Positions 1-7,142 of a stretch of DNA of 8,411 nt are shown piece after piece. The notes beneath the pieces are model-generated. The model saw only the letters and a list, made by a program, of their open reading frames with translations, was not told where the DNA came from and did not search any database. Each line of letters starts with the position of its first letter. Within the stretch, counting starts at the first letter, position 1. Made by a program: the position numbers and the translations under genes. Source of the DNA: Acidobacteriota bacterium (GTDB taxonomy: Bacteria > Acidobacteriota > Vicinamibacteria > Vicinamibacterales > UBA823); the NCBI GenBank assembly GCA_003509065.1, contig DODG01000398.1, forward strand, positions 479 through 8,889, in the 5' to 3' direction.

Positions 1-539
1 CAGTCCGGAGTACGATGGTTAGCCAGGATAATGGCCCATATATCCTTTACTTCTACTCCATTTCGATAAAGCCAAACCGGGGGCAAAATCAGCCCTTCCT
101 GGTAAATCTCTGTCGCATCACCCGCCAGCCCCCCAGGCACTTTTGCGCCCGGTTCTGCCATGTGTGCGCAGTTCGCCACGCAAAAAATCAGGCTCCCATC
201 GCTACCGAAAACTCCCCGCAGAACGGTAAATTCCGGAACGTGACCAACCCCATGATAGGGGTCGTTAGTAAGAAGAATGTCCCCGGGTTTGAATGCATCG
301 AAACCCACAACATCGATAAGACACTCCACTGTGCCTTTGATCGTACCAATTTGCGATGGGCAAAACTCAGCCTGTCCGATCAAGCGACCAGCTCGATTAA
401 AGATCACGCAGGAGAAGTCCAACGCTTCATTAAACATTGGGGAATATGCGGTTCGGACCATTGCCAAGCCCATCTCTCGACAGGTTCCGGTAAGATAGTT
501 ATTAATAACCGTCAGAGTGGTCTGATCTATGGGGGTCAT
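1..539 (-). CDS. hyuB: Hydantoinase/oxoprolinase subunit B (HyuB), N-terminal part, cut by left edge
   Basis: The frame opens with ATG at 539 (MTPIDQTTLT) and stays open to base 1, giving 179 codons plus two bases, so roughly the N-terminal third of a family that is usually 500-600 residues. Family landmarks are TNDPYHG (91-97), CAHMAEPG (124-131), DATEIYQEGL (141-150) and ILANHRTP (171-178). HyuB pairs with HyuA in ATP-dependent cytoplasmic enzymes such as 5-oxoprolinase and N-methylhydantoinase; related proteins form acetone/acetophenone carboxylases. The better-known members read H-x-x-D-I-G-G where this one has H126-M-A-E129-P-G, so it belongs to a variant subgroup. The start is well defined: an in-frame TAA lies upstream and no ATG intervenes, although no clear Shine-Dalgarno is seen. 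It follows hyuA by 66 bases containing a hairpin plus T-tract. Family assignment is secure; substrate is unknown. Confidence 0.93.
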   Translation of the reverse strand, partial: MTPIDQTTLTVINNYLTGTCREMGLAMVRTAYSPMFNEALDFSCVIFNRAGRLIGQAEFCPSQIGTIKGTVECLIDVVGFDAFKPGDILLTNDPYHGVGHVPEFTVLRGVFGSDGSLIFCVANCAHMAEPGAKVPGGLAGDATEIYQEGLILPPVWLYRNGVEVKDIWAIILANHRTPD

Positions 540-566
540 GCGCTGTATTATTCGGTTAAATTCATG

Positions 567-607
567 AAAAAAGCGTGGCGATTATTACTCGGTAGCTAAT
601 AACGCTT
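567..607 (-). terminator. Terminator-like hairpin with T-tract between hyuA and hyuB
   Basis: On the minus strand AAGCGT (602-607) can pair with ACGCTT (571-576), and the inner TATTA (597-601) with TAATA (583-587), around a 9-base loop. A six-base bulge lies on the 3' side, and six T run through 567-572. An alternative fold pairs GCGTTATTA with TAATAATCGC with one bulged base, leaving five bases before the T-tract. The stem overlaps the hyuA stop codon. It resembles a weak intrinsic terminator or attenuator inside the operon, but it is A/T-rich and bulged, so it may be inactive. Confidence 0.35.
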
Positions 608-2636
608 ATCCAACCTCAATAATCAAAGAGCCACTTCTATCTACAACCATCCTATCTCCCGGCCCTAAAAGAGTTGTAGATCCATGCTCAACGAGTACTG
701 CTGGCCCACTTATCCGCTCTCCAGTATCAATACTTTGCCGCTCGATGATTTTTGTATCGATATACCCTGTCTCTGGAAAATAAACCGATTGCTCTTGTGC
801 TTTTGATCCTGTCTTTTCAGGGCACAAGTATTCCATCGGTGGCTTGTCTGTCCTACCGACAGCTGTCGTACTTAAGCTAATAATTTCTATGATTGCATCT
901 GGAAGTTGGTACCCGTACAACGCTTCGTGACGCTGATGAAACGAATCGAACGCCGCATGAAGCACGTCATCTGTTAGAGGACCATAGGGAATTGGTACGT
1001 CATATTCATGATTCTGACCCGCATATCGCATCTTTATGACGTTTACCCAGAATATTGTTCCTCTATATTGGTCCGCCCGCAGCTCCTTTGCTGCTGACAC
1101 CTCCGCGCCCTTAAATTGTTGGTTGATCTTGCCAACATCCAATGAATCACTGCGCATCGGAAACGTACGAATCTTATCTATTCGTAAATCTGCAAGCAAA
1201 AACCCTAATGCAGAAGTGTTGCCAGGTACTACTGGAATGATCACTTTGGGAATAGACAATTTCCGAGCAATTGCTGTTGCGTGGAGTGGGCCAGCACCTC
1301 CAAACGACATCAAAGAAAACTCCCTGGGATCATGACCCTCCACAACAGAAATCATCCTTATTGCATTGGCCATATTGTCTTCACTGATTTGTGTAATTGA
1401 CGTGGCTATCTCTTCTAAACTGGACTCATCTGATCCAGAAACAGTTGCCACTGCTTTTCTGGCTAAATCTTTAGAAAGAAGCATTTCACCATTCAGAAAA
1501 AACTCCGGGATGAGACGATTCAAAACAAGATTTGCATCTGTCACTGTCGGTACATGTCCACCAAGGTTATAACAGGCTGGTCCTGGATCAGCACCCGCCG
1601 AAAGCGGTCCCACCTGCAAAAATCCACCGTTGTCGATCCATGCGATAGAGCCACCACCGGCGCCGATCGTTCGGATATCGATCATGGGGATGCTGACTGT
1701 CAATCCAAACTCGATTTCATACTGAGTCGTTAGTTTTTGCTCCCCGTTGACAATGATTCCAACATCACAACTCGTGCCACCCATATCCATCGTTAGGACT
1801 TTTTTCACATCGAGAGCATCAGCGATTGCCTGACAGGCAATCATTCCCCCCGCTGGACCACTCATCAACGACTGAATAGGGGCGGCCTCACAACTGCTGG
1901 AACTCATCATCCCCCCGTTACTTTTCATAACCATTAAAGTTGCTGGAACGTCTAGCTCCGAGAGGCCGGATTTCAATTGCCGAACATAGTTCGACACCAC
2001 AGGCTTGACAAAAGCATCTGCAATTGTCGAGCTTGCCCGATCATATTCCCTCCAAATTGGCGCAACTTCACTACTGATAGAACACGGTAACTCAGGTATG
2101 TCTTCTTCAAATCGTTTTTTTAGCTTCACCTCATGTGAAGGATTCAAAAATGAAAAAAGAAAACAAACTGCTATTGCATCGTATTCCCCTGCCCGCAACT
2201 CTGATATTAATACGCGGATCTCCTCATCATTGAGCCCTCTCAACACAGATCCATCGTAGAGCAATCTTTCACTCAACCCGTAACAGTCTGATCGTCTGTC
2301 GATCATCGGAAGACTTTTTTTCCACGCCAGGTTATAGAGTTCGGGTCGAGTCGTTCTCTGAATAAACGGAACATCTTCAAATCCGGCTGTCGTGACATAG
2401 GCTACAGAGCCACCCTTTCTTTCTATCAAGGCGTTGGTGGCAATAGTCGTACCGTGAACCAAATCTGATACAGATTTCGGCTCGATGCTTAACTGACCAA
2501 AGGTATTACGAAAGGCATCGATTGGTATCTTATGGGTCGATAGACACTTACTTGAACGAATCTCGTTACTCTCGCTGTCGAATACGACGAGATCAGTAAA
2601 CGTTCCCCCTGTGTCAACGCCTGCTCGAATCGCCAT
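606..2636 (-). CDS. hyuA: Hydantoinase/oxoprolinase subunit A (HyuA), complete
   Basis: This is a 676-residue protein, the usual length for HyuA, with the ATP-binding (ASKHA-fold) signatures of the family. The N-terminal domain begins DTGGTFTD (8-15) and is followed by HGTTIATNAL (61-70). The central hydantoinase A domain shows MSGPAGG (258-264), MDMGGTSCD (283-291), IGAGGGS (324-330), SAGADPGPACY (346-356) and FGGAGPLHA (445-453). The C-terminal part carries RYAGQNHEY (537-545). With HyuB it would couple ATP hydrolysis to opening a lactam, imide or hydantoin ring, or to a carboxylation, in the cytoplasm. No acetone-carboxylase-type gamma subunit is visible, which mildly favours hydrolysis. 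The ATG at 2636 directly precedes the phosphate-binding motif, as is normal, and has an AGGT about nine bases upstream. No frameshift or missing motif was seen. Family is certain; substrate is not. Confidence 0.96.
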   Translation of the reverse strand: MAIRAGVDTGGTFTDLVVFDSESNEIRSSKCLSTHKIPIDAFRNTFGQLSIEPKSVSDLVHGTTIATNALIERKGGSVAYVTTAGFEDVPFIQRTTRPELYNLAWKKSLPMIDRRSDCYGLSERLLYDGSVLRGLNDEEIRVLISELRAGEYDAIAVCFLFSFLNPSHEVKLKKRFEEDIPELPCSISSEVAPIWREYDRASSTIADAFVKPVVSNYVRQLKSGLSELDVPATLMVMKSNGGMMSSSSCEAAPIQSLMSGPAGGMIACQAIADALDVKKVLTMDMGGTSCDVGIIVNGEQKLTTQYEIEFGLTVSIPMIDIRTIGAGGGSIAWIDNGGFLQVGPLSAGADPGPACYNLGGHVPTVTDANLVLNRLIPEFFLNGEMLLSKDLARKAVATVSGSDESSLEEIATSITQISEDNMANAIRMISVVEGHDPREFSLMSFGGAGPLHATAIARKLSIPKVIIPVVPGNTSALGFLLADLRIDKIRTFPMRSDSLDVGKINQQFKGAEVSAAKELRADQYRGTIFWVNVIKMRYAGQNHEYDVPIPYGPLTDDVLHAAFDSFHQRHEALYGYQLPDAIIEIISLSTTAVGRTDKPPMEYLCPEKTGSKAQEQSVYFPETGYIDTKIIERQSIDTGERISGPAVLVEHGSTTLLGPGDRMVVDRSGSLIIEVG

Positions 2637-2680
2637 CGCCTGTTACCTGTTTAAATCTCGGGGTCAATCGTTTTCTAACA

Positions 2681-2741
2681 ATCTGAATCTATCAACAGTC
2701 AACACATTCAATACCGAATATATCGGTCTAAAGATTCAGGT
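2681..2741. repeat. Nested inverted repeat between the aldolase-like gene and hyuA
   Basis: CTGAATCT (2683-2690) is the exact reverse complement of AGATTCAG (2732-2739). The match extends to ten pairs (2681-2690 with 2732-2741) if one G-T pair is allowed. Inside the loop lies a second inverted repeat, ACCGA (2713-2717) and TCGGT (2723-2727), separated by ATATA. The right arm overlaps the stop codon of the aldolase-like gene. No T-tract follows on the minus strand, so it does not look like an intrinsic terminator. It could be an mRNA structure, an operator dyad (the inner part), or chance. Confidence 0.4.
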
Positions 2742-3836
2742 ATATCGACCGCGACCAGTAATTGGCCACCGTGCAATTAATGATTGTTCACGAAAAACGT
2801 GAAACTCATCATAGAGATTTGCAGTGGCGCAGATATGACTTGGAAGCAGTTCCAATCGATCTCCAACTCTTGGTACTGGATTATCTTCTCCAGCCTCCAT
2901 GCAGTAATGCTCTTCATGAATTTCAAAAGGGATGATGTCTTCTCGCCACCGAGTAACGGGCAAACCCTGGTCTGTAGCAATACTTTTTAACCCCACATCC
3001 AATACGATTCTTCGGTCCACTTGATCAATGACTGTTGCAAGCACCGTACATGCCAATTCAAAGTGATCACAAACGTTCTCATACCCATGATAATCACTGT
3101 CCATTAAGCAATAACTACCTGGCTGAATCTCAGTCAATTCATCACGATCAACCCCTAGATTGAATGTGCCCGTTCCTGCAGCGCTCACAACTGGCACTTC
3201 AATGCCATTCTCTCGAATCATAGCTACGGCAAGAGCAAGTTCGTGATGTGCGGTCTCGGCCTTATGGTGACGTGCTACAAGGTCCTTGGTTCCCACCGCA
3301 TGCCCTTCGTAACCCATCACGCCGCGAAACTCCAGTCGCGGCGCGTCACTAATCTTTTTAGCTAGATCGAGCGCAGCTACTGGCCCTGCCGCACCACAAC
3401 GCTGCATCCCGACTTCAAGTTCGATAAAAACAGATAGTATTGTATTGGCCCCTTCTGCCGTCCTTATCAATTCTTCAACATGTTCAACACGACCCACACA
3501 AACTGAAATATCCACTTGATCATTCAGTTTCAACAAACGTTTCATTTTCAGTGGGCCAATTACCTGATTGGCTACCAGTAACGGTCCTAACCCCGCCTCG
3601 GCCATGGCTTCAGCCTCTCCAAGCTTCGCACATACCAAACCTATTGCACCAAGATCCAACTGTCGCCTAGCTATTTCCGGACACTTATGCGTCTTCGTAT
3701 GCGGCCGTAAGGCAATTCCAGTATTTTTACAGTACGCTGCCATAGTCTTGAGATTCTTCTGCAACACCGGCTCATTAATAAGTAAGGCTGGCGTATCAAC
3801 AAAATCATTTAGAAAACCGACCGAATTCATAGGCAT
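2736..3836 (-). CDS. PLP-dependent D-threonine aldolase / D-serine dehydratase-like (DSD1 family) enzyme
   Basis: This is a fold-type III PLP enzyme: an alanine-racemase-like N-terminal barrel plus a D-serine-dehydratase-like C-terminal domain, about 366 residues, normal for the family. VDTPALLI (13-20) opens the barrel. RPHTKTHK (44-51) carries the likely Schiff-base lysine, K48. SAAGTGTF in the middle is a phosphate-binding-type segment. H334-I-C336 in PSHICATANLYD near the C-terminus is the metal site. Known members cleave D-threonine-type beta-hydroxy amino acids to glycine and an aldehyde, or dehydrate D-serine or hydroxyaspartate. A Cys in the second metal position is described for D-serine and hydroxyaspartate dehydratases, whereas D-threonine aldolases have Asp, so a dehydratase-like role is plausible but unproven. 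The start is uncertain: ATGs at 3836 and 3830 fit, and a TTG at 3857 is possible; none has a strong ribosome-binding site. It lies between the ABC ATPase and hyuA. Confidence 0.9.
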   Translation of the reverse strand: MPMNSVGFLNDFVDTPALLINEPVLQKNLKTMAAYCKNTGIALRPHTKTHKCPEIARRQLDLGAIGLVCAKLGEAEAMAEAGLGPLLVANQVIGPLKMKRLLKLNDQVDISVCVGRVEHVEELIRTAEGANTILSVFIELEVGMQRCGAAGPVAALDLAKKISDAPRLEFRGVMGYEGHAVGTKDLVARHHKAETAHHELALAVAMIRENGIEVPVVSAAGTGTFNLGVDRDELTEIQPGSYCLMDSDYHGYENVCDHFELACTVLATVIDQVDRRIVLDVGLKSIATDQGLPVTRWREDIIPFEIHEEHYCMEAGEDNPVPRVGDRLELLPSHICATANLYDEFHVFREQSLIARWPITGRGRYT

Positions 3837-3909
3837 GTGACAATATTGAAGGAACAATTAGCGGTAGTTGTAGACTTGAAAGTTGGAACCCATGGCGATG
3901 TTATTGTGG

Positions 3910-3925
3910 TTACAGATCTGTGTAA
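3910..3925. repeat. Short dyad in the leader of the aldolase-like gene (possible operator)
   Basis: TTACA (3910-3914) and TGTAA (3921-3925) form an inverted repeat around GATCTG. The overlapping ACAGATCTGT (3912-3921) is a perfect ten-base palindrome. It sits about 75-90 bases before the aldolase-like start, inside the roughly 150-base gap after the ATPase gene. Position and symmetry would suit a dimeric repressor of the GntR or LacI kind, but no regulator is in the window and short dyads occur by chance. The rest of this gap shows no gene and no convincing promoter. Confidence 0.25.
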
Positions 3926-3985
3926 TCGACAACAAATCCCGGGGTATCCCATCGACGTTAGTGCAATCCCAATCAAATTTAGCAC

Positions 3986-5083
3986 TCAAAGTAATTGCAA
4001 ATTTTCTTCGTCGACATTAAAGATATGCGCCTTTGGGTAATCGAACTCTATTCCAACTTTATCACCCGTCGCCACTTGCGTCTTCGGTGGGAGACGGACT
4101 TGGAGCGAATGAGGGTCTACATCTATGGTAACAAACAAATCTGATCCTATCGGCTCAAGGAATCGGATGACACCGGGAATGCCTTCTGATTTAGACGAAG
4201 CCAAACGCATGTCCTCCGGGCGCACGCCAAGAGATACCGTGCCTTTAGAAGATGACAGCGCTTCTTCTCCAATATTCATCTGGACCCGATCAATTACAAA
4301 ACGATAATCTGATCGCGTGAATACCCATTCTGTTCCGTTGTTCTGTAGCTCTCCATCAATCAGATTCATCGGCGGTGCGCCCATAAAGGTCGCCACAAAT
4401 TTATTCGCGGGTACATCATAGACTTCGGCCGGCGTTCCAAGTTGCTGTAATTTTCCCTCATGAAGAACCGCAATTCGTTGACCCATAGTCATAGCTTCGA
4501 CCTGATCATGGGTCACATACAGAGTAGTGATCCCTAATCGTTCATGCAACGACATCAATTCGATCCGCGTCTGAAGTCGCAATTTGGCGTCCAAATTTGA
4601 CAGCGGCTCATCCATCAGGAAGACCTTTGGCTGACGGACGATAGCTCGCGCCAAAGCCACTCGCTGGCGCTGCCCTCCCGACAGTTGTTCGGGTAAGCGC
4701 TGGAGAAATTCAGTGATCTCCAACATATCGGCCACACGACTGACGGCCTCTTTAACCGAATCCCGAGACATCTTTGCGGTTTCTAAAGGAAAAGCAACGT
4801 TCTTATAAACTGTCATGTGAGGATAAAGGGCATAATTCTGGAAAACCATCGCTAAATTACGTCGAGTCGGATCGACAAAATTGACAAGATCCCCATCGAT
4901 AACAATCTCACCCGAAGTTGCGTCTTCAAGCCCCGCAATCAAACGGAGGATTGTACTTTTGCCACATCCCGACGGACCAAGTAAGACTAGAAATTCACCA
5001 TCGGGTATTTGAAGAGAAACATTGTCAACAGCGGGTACCGAACCGAACCGTTTCACAAGACTTCGAAGAATTACCTCAGCCAT
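3986..5083 (-). CDS. ABC transporter ATP-binding protein, UgpC/MalK/MsmX type
   Basis: This 365-residue ATPase powers the two permeases encoded just upstream. All catalytic elements are intact: Walker A GPSGCGKST (36-44), Q-loop Q82 in VFQNYALYPH, signature LSGGQRQR (134-141), Walker B FLMDE (155-159), D-loop SNLDA and switch H192 in YVTHDQVEAMTMG. After the nucleotide-binding domain comes a C-terminal extension of about 125 residues with GVRPEDMRLA, the TOBE/OB-type regulatory domain of the MalK/UgpC branch. Such ATPases serve CUT1 importers of sugars, polyols and glycerol phosphates, and some serve several importers. The ATG at 5083 is supported by AAAGAGGT at 5091-5098, a good Shine-Dalgarno at normal spacing. 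The gene begins 37 bases after the second permease. It is unlikely to be an exporter ATPase; exact substrate cannot be told from the ATPase. Confidence 0.96.
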   Translation of the reverse strand: MAEVILRSLVKRFGSVPAVDNVSLQIPDGEFLVLLGPSGCGKSTILRLIAGLEDATSGEIVIDGDLVNFVDPTRRNLAMVFQNYALYPHMTVYKNVAFPLETAKMSRDSVKEAVSRVADMLEITEFLQRLPEQLSGGQRQRVALARAIVRQPKVFLMDEPLSNLDAKLRLQTRIELMSLHERLGITTLYVTHDQVEAMTMGQRIAVLHEGKLQQLGTPAEVYDVPANKFVATFMGAPPMNLIDGELQNNGTEWVFTRSDYRFVIDRVQMNIGEEALSSSKGTVSLGVRPEDMRLASSKSEGIPGVIRFLEPIGSDLFVTIDVDPHSLQVRLPPKTQVATGDKVGIEFDYPKAHIFNVDEENLQLL

Positions 5084-5120
5084 TACTTATACCTCTTTCA
5101 TCTATACGTGCCTGAAGCAT

Positions 5121-6047
5121 CTATTGTTTCAACGCGCCAGCCATCGATGCTTGAACGAACCATTTCTGGAAAAACAAAAATACAATCGTTACTGGAATCA
5201 ACGTCATCAAAGAGGCTGCCGCTAGAACACCCCAGTGAGTAACAAACTGCCCCTTCAAAGATGCAATCCCTACAGTGAGCACCCGGTAATCGGCGCCGGA
5301 AGCCGCAACCAGCGGCCACAAAAAATTTGCCCAGGTGATCATAAACACAAATATCCCTAATACTACGAGAGCGGGTTTAATCAAGGGCAGCACGATCTTA
5401 AACAGGATCCTCCATTCTGATGCTCCATCTATACGGGCTGCTTCGTACAAACCGACGGGCAAGGTAGATATAAATTGCCGCATCATAAAAACACCTAAGG
5501 GCGACACAGTGCACGGCAAAATCAGACCTAGATAAGTATCAAGCCCAAAAAAAGGCCGACCAATGATAGGCAGCTCACCAATTTCACGGACCAGGAGGTA
5601 TGTCGGTGCTAGTACTGCTGCAACTGGCACCATTAAAGTAGAAAGCACCAGGAAAAACAGAATATTCCGTCCTGGAAATTGCAATCGCGCGAATGCATAG
5701 CCCGCTAAGATATTGGTAAAGAGAGAGATGATTGTTGTACCGGCTGCAAAAATAATTGTGTTGAGAGCCCAACTCAGATATCTCGTGCTGCCAAATAGGA
5801 ATCTAAAGTTGTCAAGGGTAGGATCGTCAGGAATCAATTTTGGCGGATAGTCAAATAGAGATATGCTATCTCGGAGTGCGGGAGAGATGAGGTATAAAAC
5901 TGGGCCAACAGCAAAAACAACAAAGAACAATAGAACCAGATAGGCAAAAAATGCCCGGATACGATTCCCGAACAGGTACCGGGAACGGCCCCGCCCATAG
6001 GACACATGCCCTGTTTCGTGATTGCTGCCTGGCTTAGACGTATCCAT
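5121..6047 (-). CDS. ABC transporter permease, MalG/UgpE-like (CUT1)
   Basis: This 308-residue inner-membrane protein is one half of the translocation pore. A polar N-terminus of about 30 residues is followed by a first membrane segment at about 31-54, then further hydrophobic stretches near 95-120, 128-150, 172-192, 226-248 and 275-295, matching the six-helix MalG layout. The cytoplasmic EAA loop that docks on the ATPase is clear: YEAARIDGAS (201-210), with the G at 208 and LP at 220-221. The region around MMRQF before the loop is also typical of MalG relatives. The ATG at 6047 lies only six bases after the stop of the first permease, so the two are probably translationally coupled; a GGGGA in the end of the upstream gene may serve as a weak ribosome-binding site. 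Substrate is not deducible from this subunit. Confidence 0.94.
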   Translation of the reverse strand: MDTSKPGSNHETGHVSYGRGRSRYLFGNRIRAFFAYLVLLFFVVFAVGPVLYLISPALRDSISLFDYPPKLIPDDPTLDNFRFLFGSTRYLSWALNTIIFAAGTTIISLFTNILAGYAFARLQFPGRNILFFLVLSTLMVPVAAVLAPTYLLVREIGELPIIGRPFFGLDTYLGLILPCTVSPLGVFMMRQFISTLPVGLYEAARIDGASEWRILFKIVLPLIKPALVVLGIFVFMITWANFLWPLVAASGADYRVLTVGIASLKGQFVTHWGVLAAASLMTLIPVTIVFLFFQKWFVQASMAGALKQ

Positions 6048-6053
6048 GTGTGA

Positions 6054-7034
6054 TTAAGTTTCCCCTTTGCTTCTCTGCCTTAACAACCAAAAAACAGCAA
6101 GGGTCAACAACATTGTTCCTATCAACAGCCCCACACTAGCAGCGAATGCCAAACCTGTATCTTGAAATGCAAACATACGGCGGTAGATAAACCAAACTAT
6201 CGTAGCCGTACCCATTCGCGGCCCACCATCTGTCAATATCTTGACGGAATCAAACAACTGAAAATTCATGATAATCGCGATCACTAGGGCAAAAAGGAAT
6301 AGTGGCCTCATCATTGGCGCACTGATTCGGAGAAATCGTCGAAAACTTCGAGCGCCGTCAAGCTTTGCAGCTTCTAAGAACTCACCGGGAACACTCTGAA
6401 GACCAGCCAGATAAAACAGAACCCAGAACCCCAACCCTCGCCAAATCTCAACAGCGATGATAGAGCCCATTGCTCTAGGATTCTTTCCCAGAAAATTAAC
6501 GCCTTCGCCACCAAAAATACCTACTTTAATTAGATTCACGATACCAAAATCAAAATGGAGCATGAAATGCCAGATCATCGCTCCTAAAATTGGTGGAGCA
6601 AGAAGTGGAAAATATAGTGTCACCTTGAAAAAATTCTCTCCACGTCGATGGTTGTTAATAAGTGACGCCAAAAAAATCGCTAATCCAAAAACAATAGTGA
6701 TAGCGAGCGCCACAAATACGCTTGTATTAAAAACTACCTGTGTCAGTTCGGAGTCGTCGAATGTTCGTGCCCAGTTCTCAAACCCGACCCAATACCGAGG
6801 AGCCAACACGCCATCATCATTAAAACTGAGAAAAATCGCCCAACCGACGGGTATTGCTAGGAACACGAGCCAAAGGATCATATAAGGCGCAAGAAATCCG
6901 GATGCGCGACGCAGATATCGGAGTCGATAGCGGTTGACAAGTCTGCGGTATTGATCTGGGCTCAACTTCAATTCAGCCCATGTCTCCCGCCCCGTTGGAA
7001 CACCACTATTAAAATGGTTTTCAGAATCAGTCAT
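6054..7034 (-). CDS. ABC transporter permease, MalF/UgpA-like (CUT1)
   Basis: This 326-residue inner-membrane protein is the partner of the MalG-like permease. It has a basic, cytoplasmic N-terminus rich in Arg and Tyr (about 28-43), a first membrane segment at about 46-70, and further hydrophobic segments near 103-126, 137-158, 190-212, 243-262 and 296-318. The ATPase-docking EAA loop is present as FLEAAKLDGA (219-228), followed by AP at 239-240. LTDGGPRMGTAT (267-278) is a hallmark of the MalF/UgpA branch. The ATG at 7034 is the only good start but has no strong Shine-Dalgarno. It is preceded by a 108-base gap after the DMFase-like gene. The substrate-binding protein that normally accompanies such a pair is not encoded between the genes seen here, so it must be outside the window or unlinked. 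Confidence 0.94.
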   Translation of the reverse strand: MTDSENHFNSGVPTGRETWAELKLSPDQYRRLVNRYRLRYLRRASGFLAPYMILWLVFLAIPVGWAIFLSFNDDGVLAPRYWVGFENWARTFDDSELTQVVFNTSVFVALAITIVFGLAIFLASLINNHRRGENFFKVTLYFPLLAPPILGAMIWHFMLHFDFGIVNLIKVGIFGGEGVNFLGKNPRAMGSIIAVEIWRGLGFWVLFYLAGLQSVPGEFLEAAKLDGARSFRRFLRISAPMMRPLFLFALVIAIIMNFQLFDSVKILTDGGPRMGTATIVWFIYRRMFAFQDTGLAFAASVGLLIGTMLLTLAVFWLLRQRSKGET

Positions 7035-7142
7035 TTAATCAACATTCGGAAGATTCATACAATGGCGGTCTGATGTAGCTTGATCATACTTATAGTCAGC
7101 TAGTCTTAGAGCGCGTAAGGAGTAAGAGGAATATTTTATGGA

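Noticed and set aside
15..599. A 194-codon open frame on the plus strand.
   Set aside because: It lies antisense to the HyuB N-terminal region, whose minus-strand translation has clear family motifs. The plus-strand product has no recognisable domain.
1036..1335. Plus-strand open frames of 60-142 codons opposite hyuA, the PLP enzyme and the ABC genes (for example this one and 6457-6885).
   Set aside because: All lie antisense to strongly conserved genes, and none shows a family motif or ribosome-binding site.
2637..2735. TTGACT on the minus strand before hyuA as a -35 box.
   Set aside because: No acceptable -10 box is found at 16-18 bases; the 17-base position reads GTTAGA.
3837..3857. A TTG start at 3857 extending the aldolase-like protein by seven residues.
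   Set aside because: No Shine-Dalgarno precedes it, and the ATGs at 3836 and 3830 give a normal N-terminus about a dozen residues before the conserved DTPALL.
3960..3986. Inverted repeat AGTGC/GCACT just after the ATPase stop as a terminator.
   Set aside because: The stem has only five pairs with a 17-base loop and no T-tract follows.
7089..7118. Possible promoter before the first permease: TTACGC and TATAAG on the minus strand with an 18-base spacer.
   Set aside because: The -35 box matches only about half of the consensus, and one such match is expected by chance in a gap of this size.
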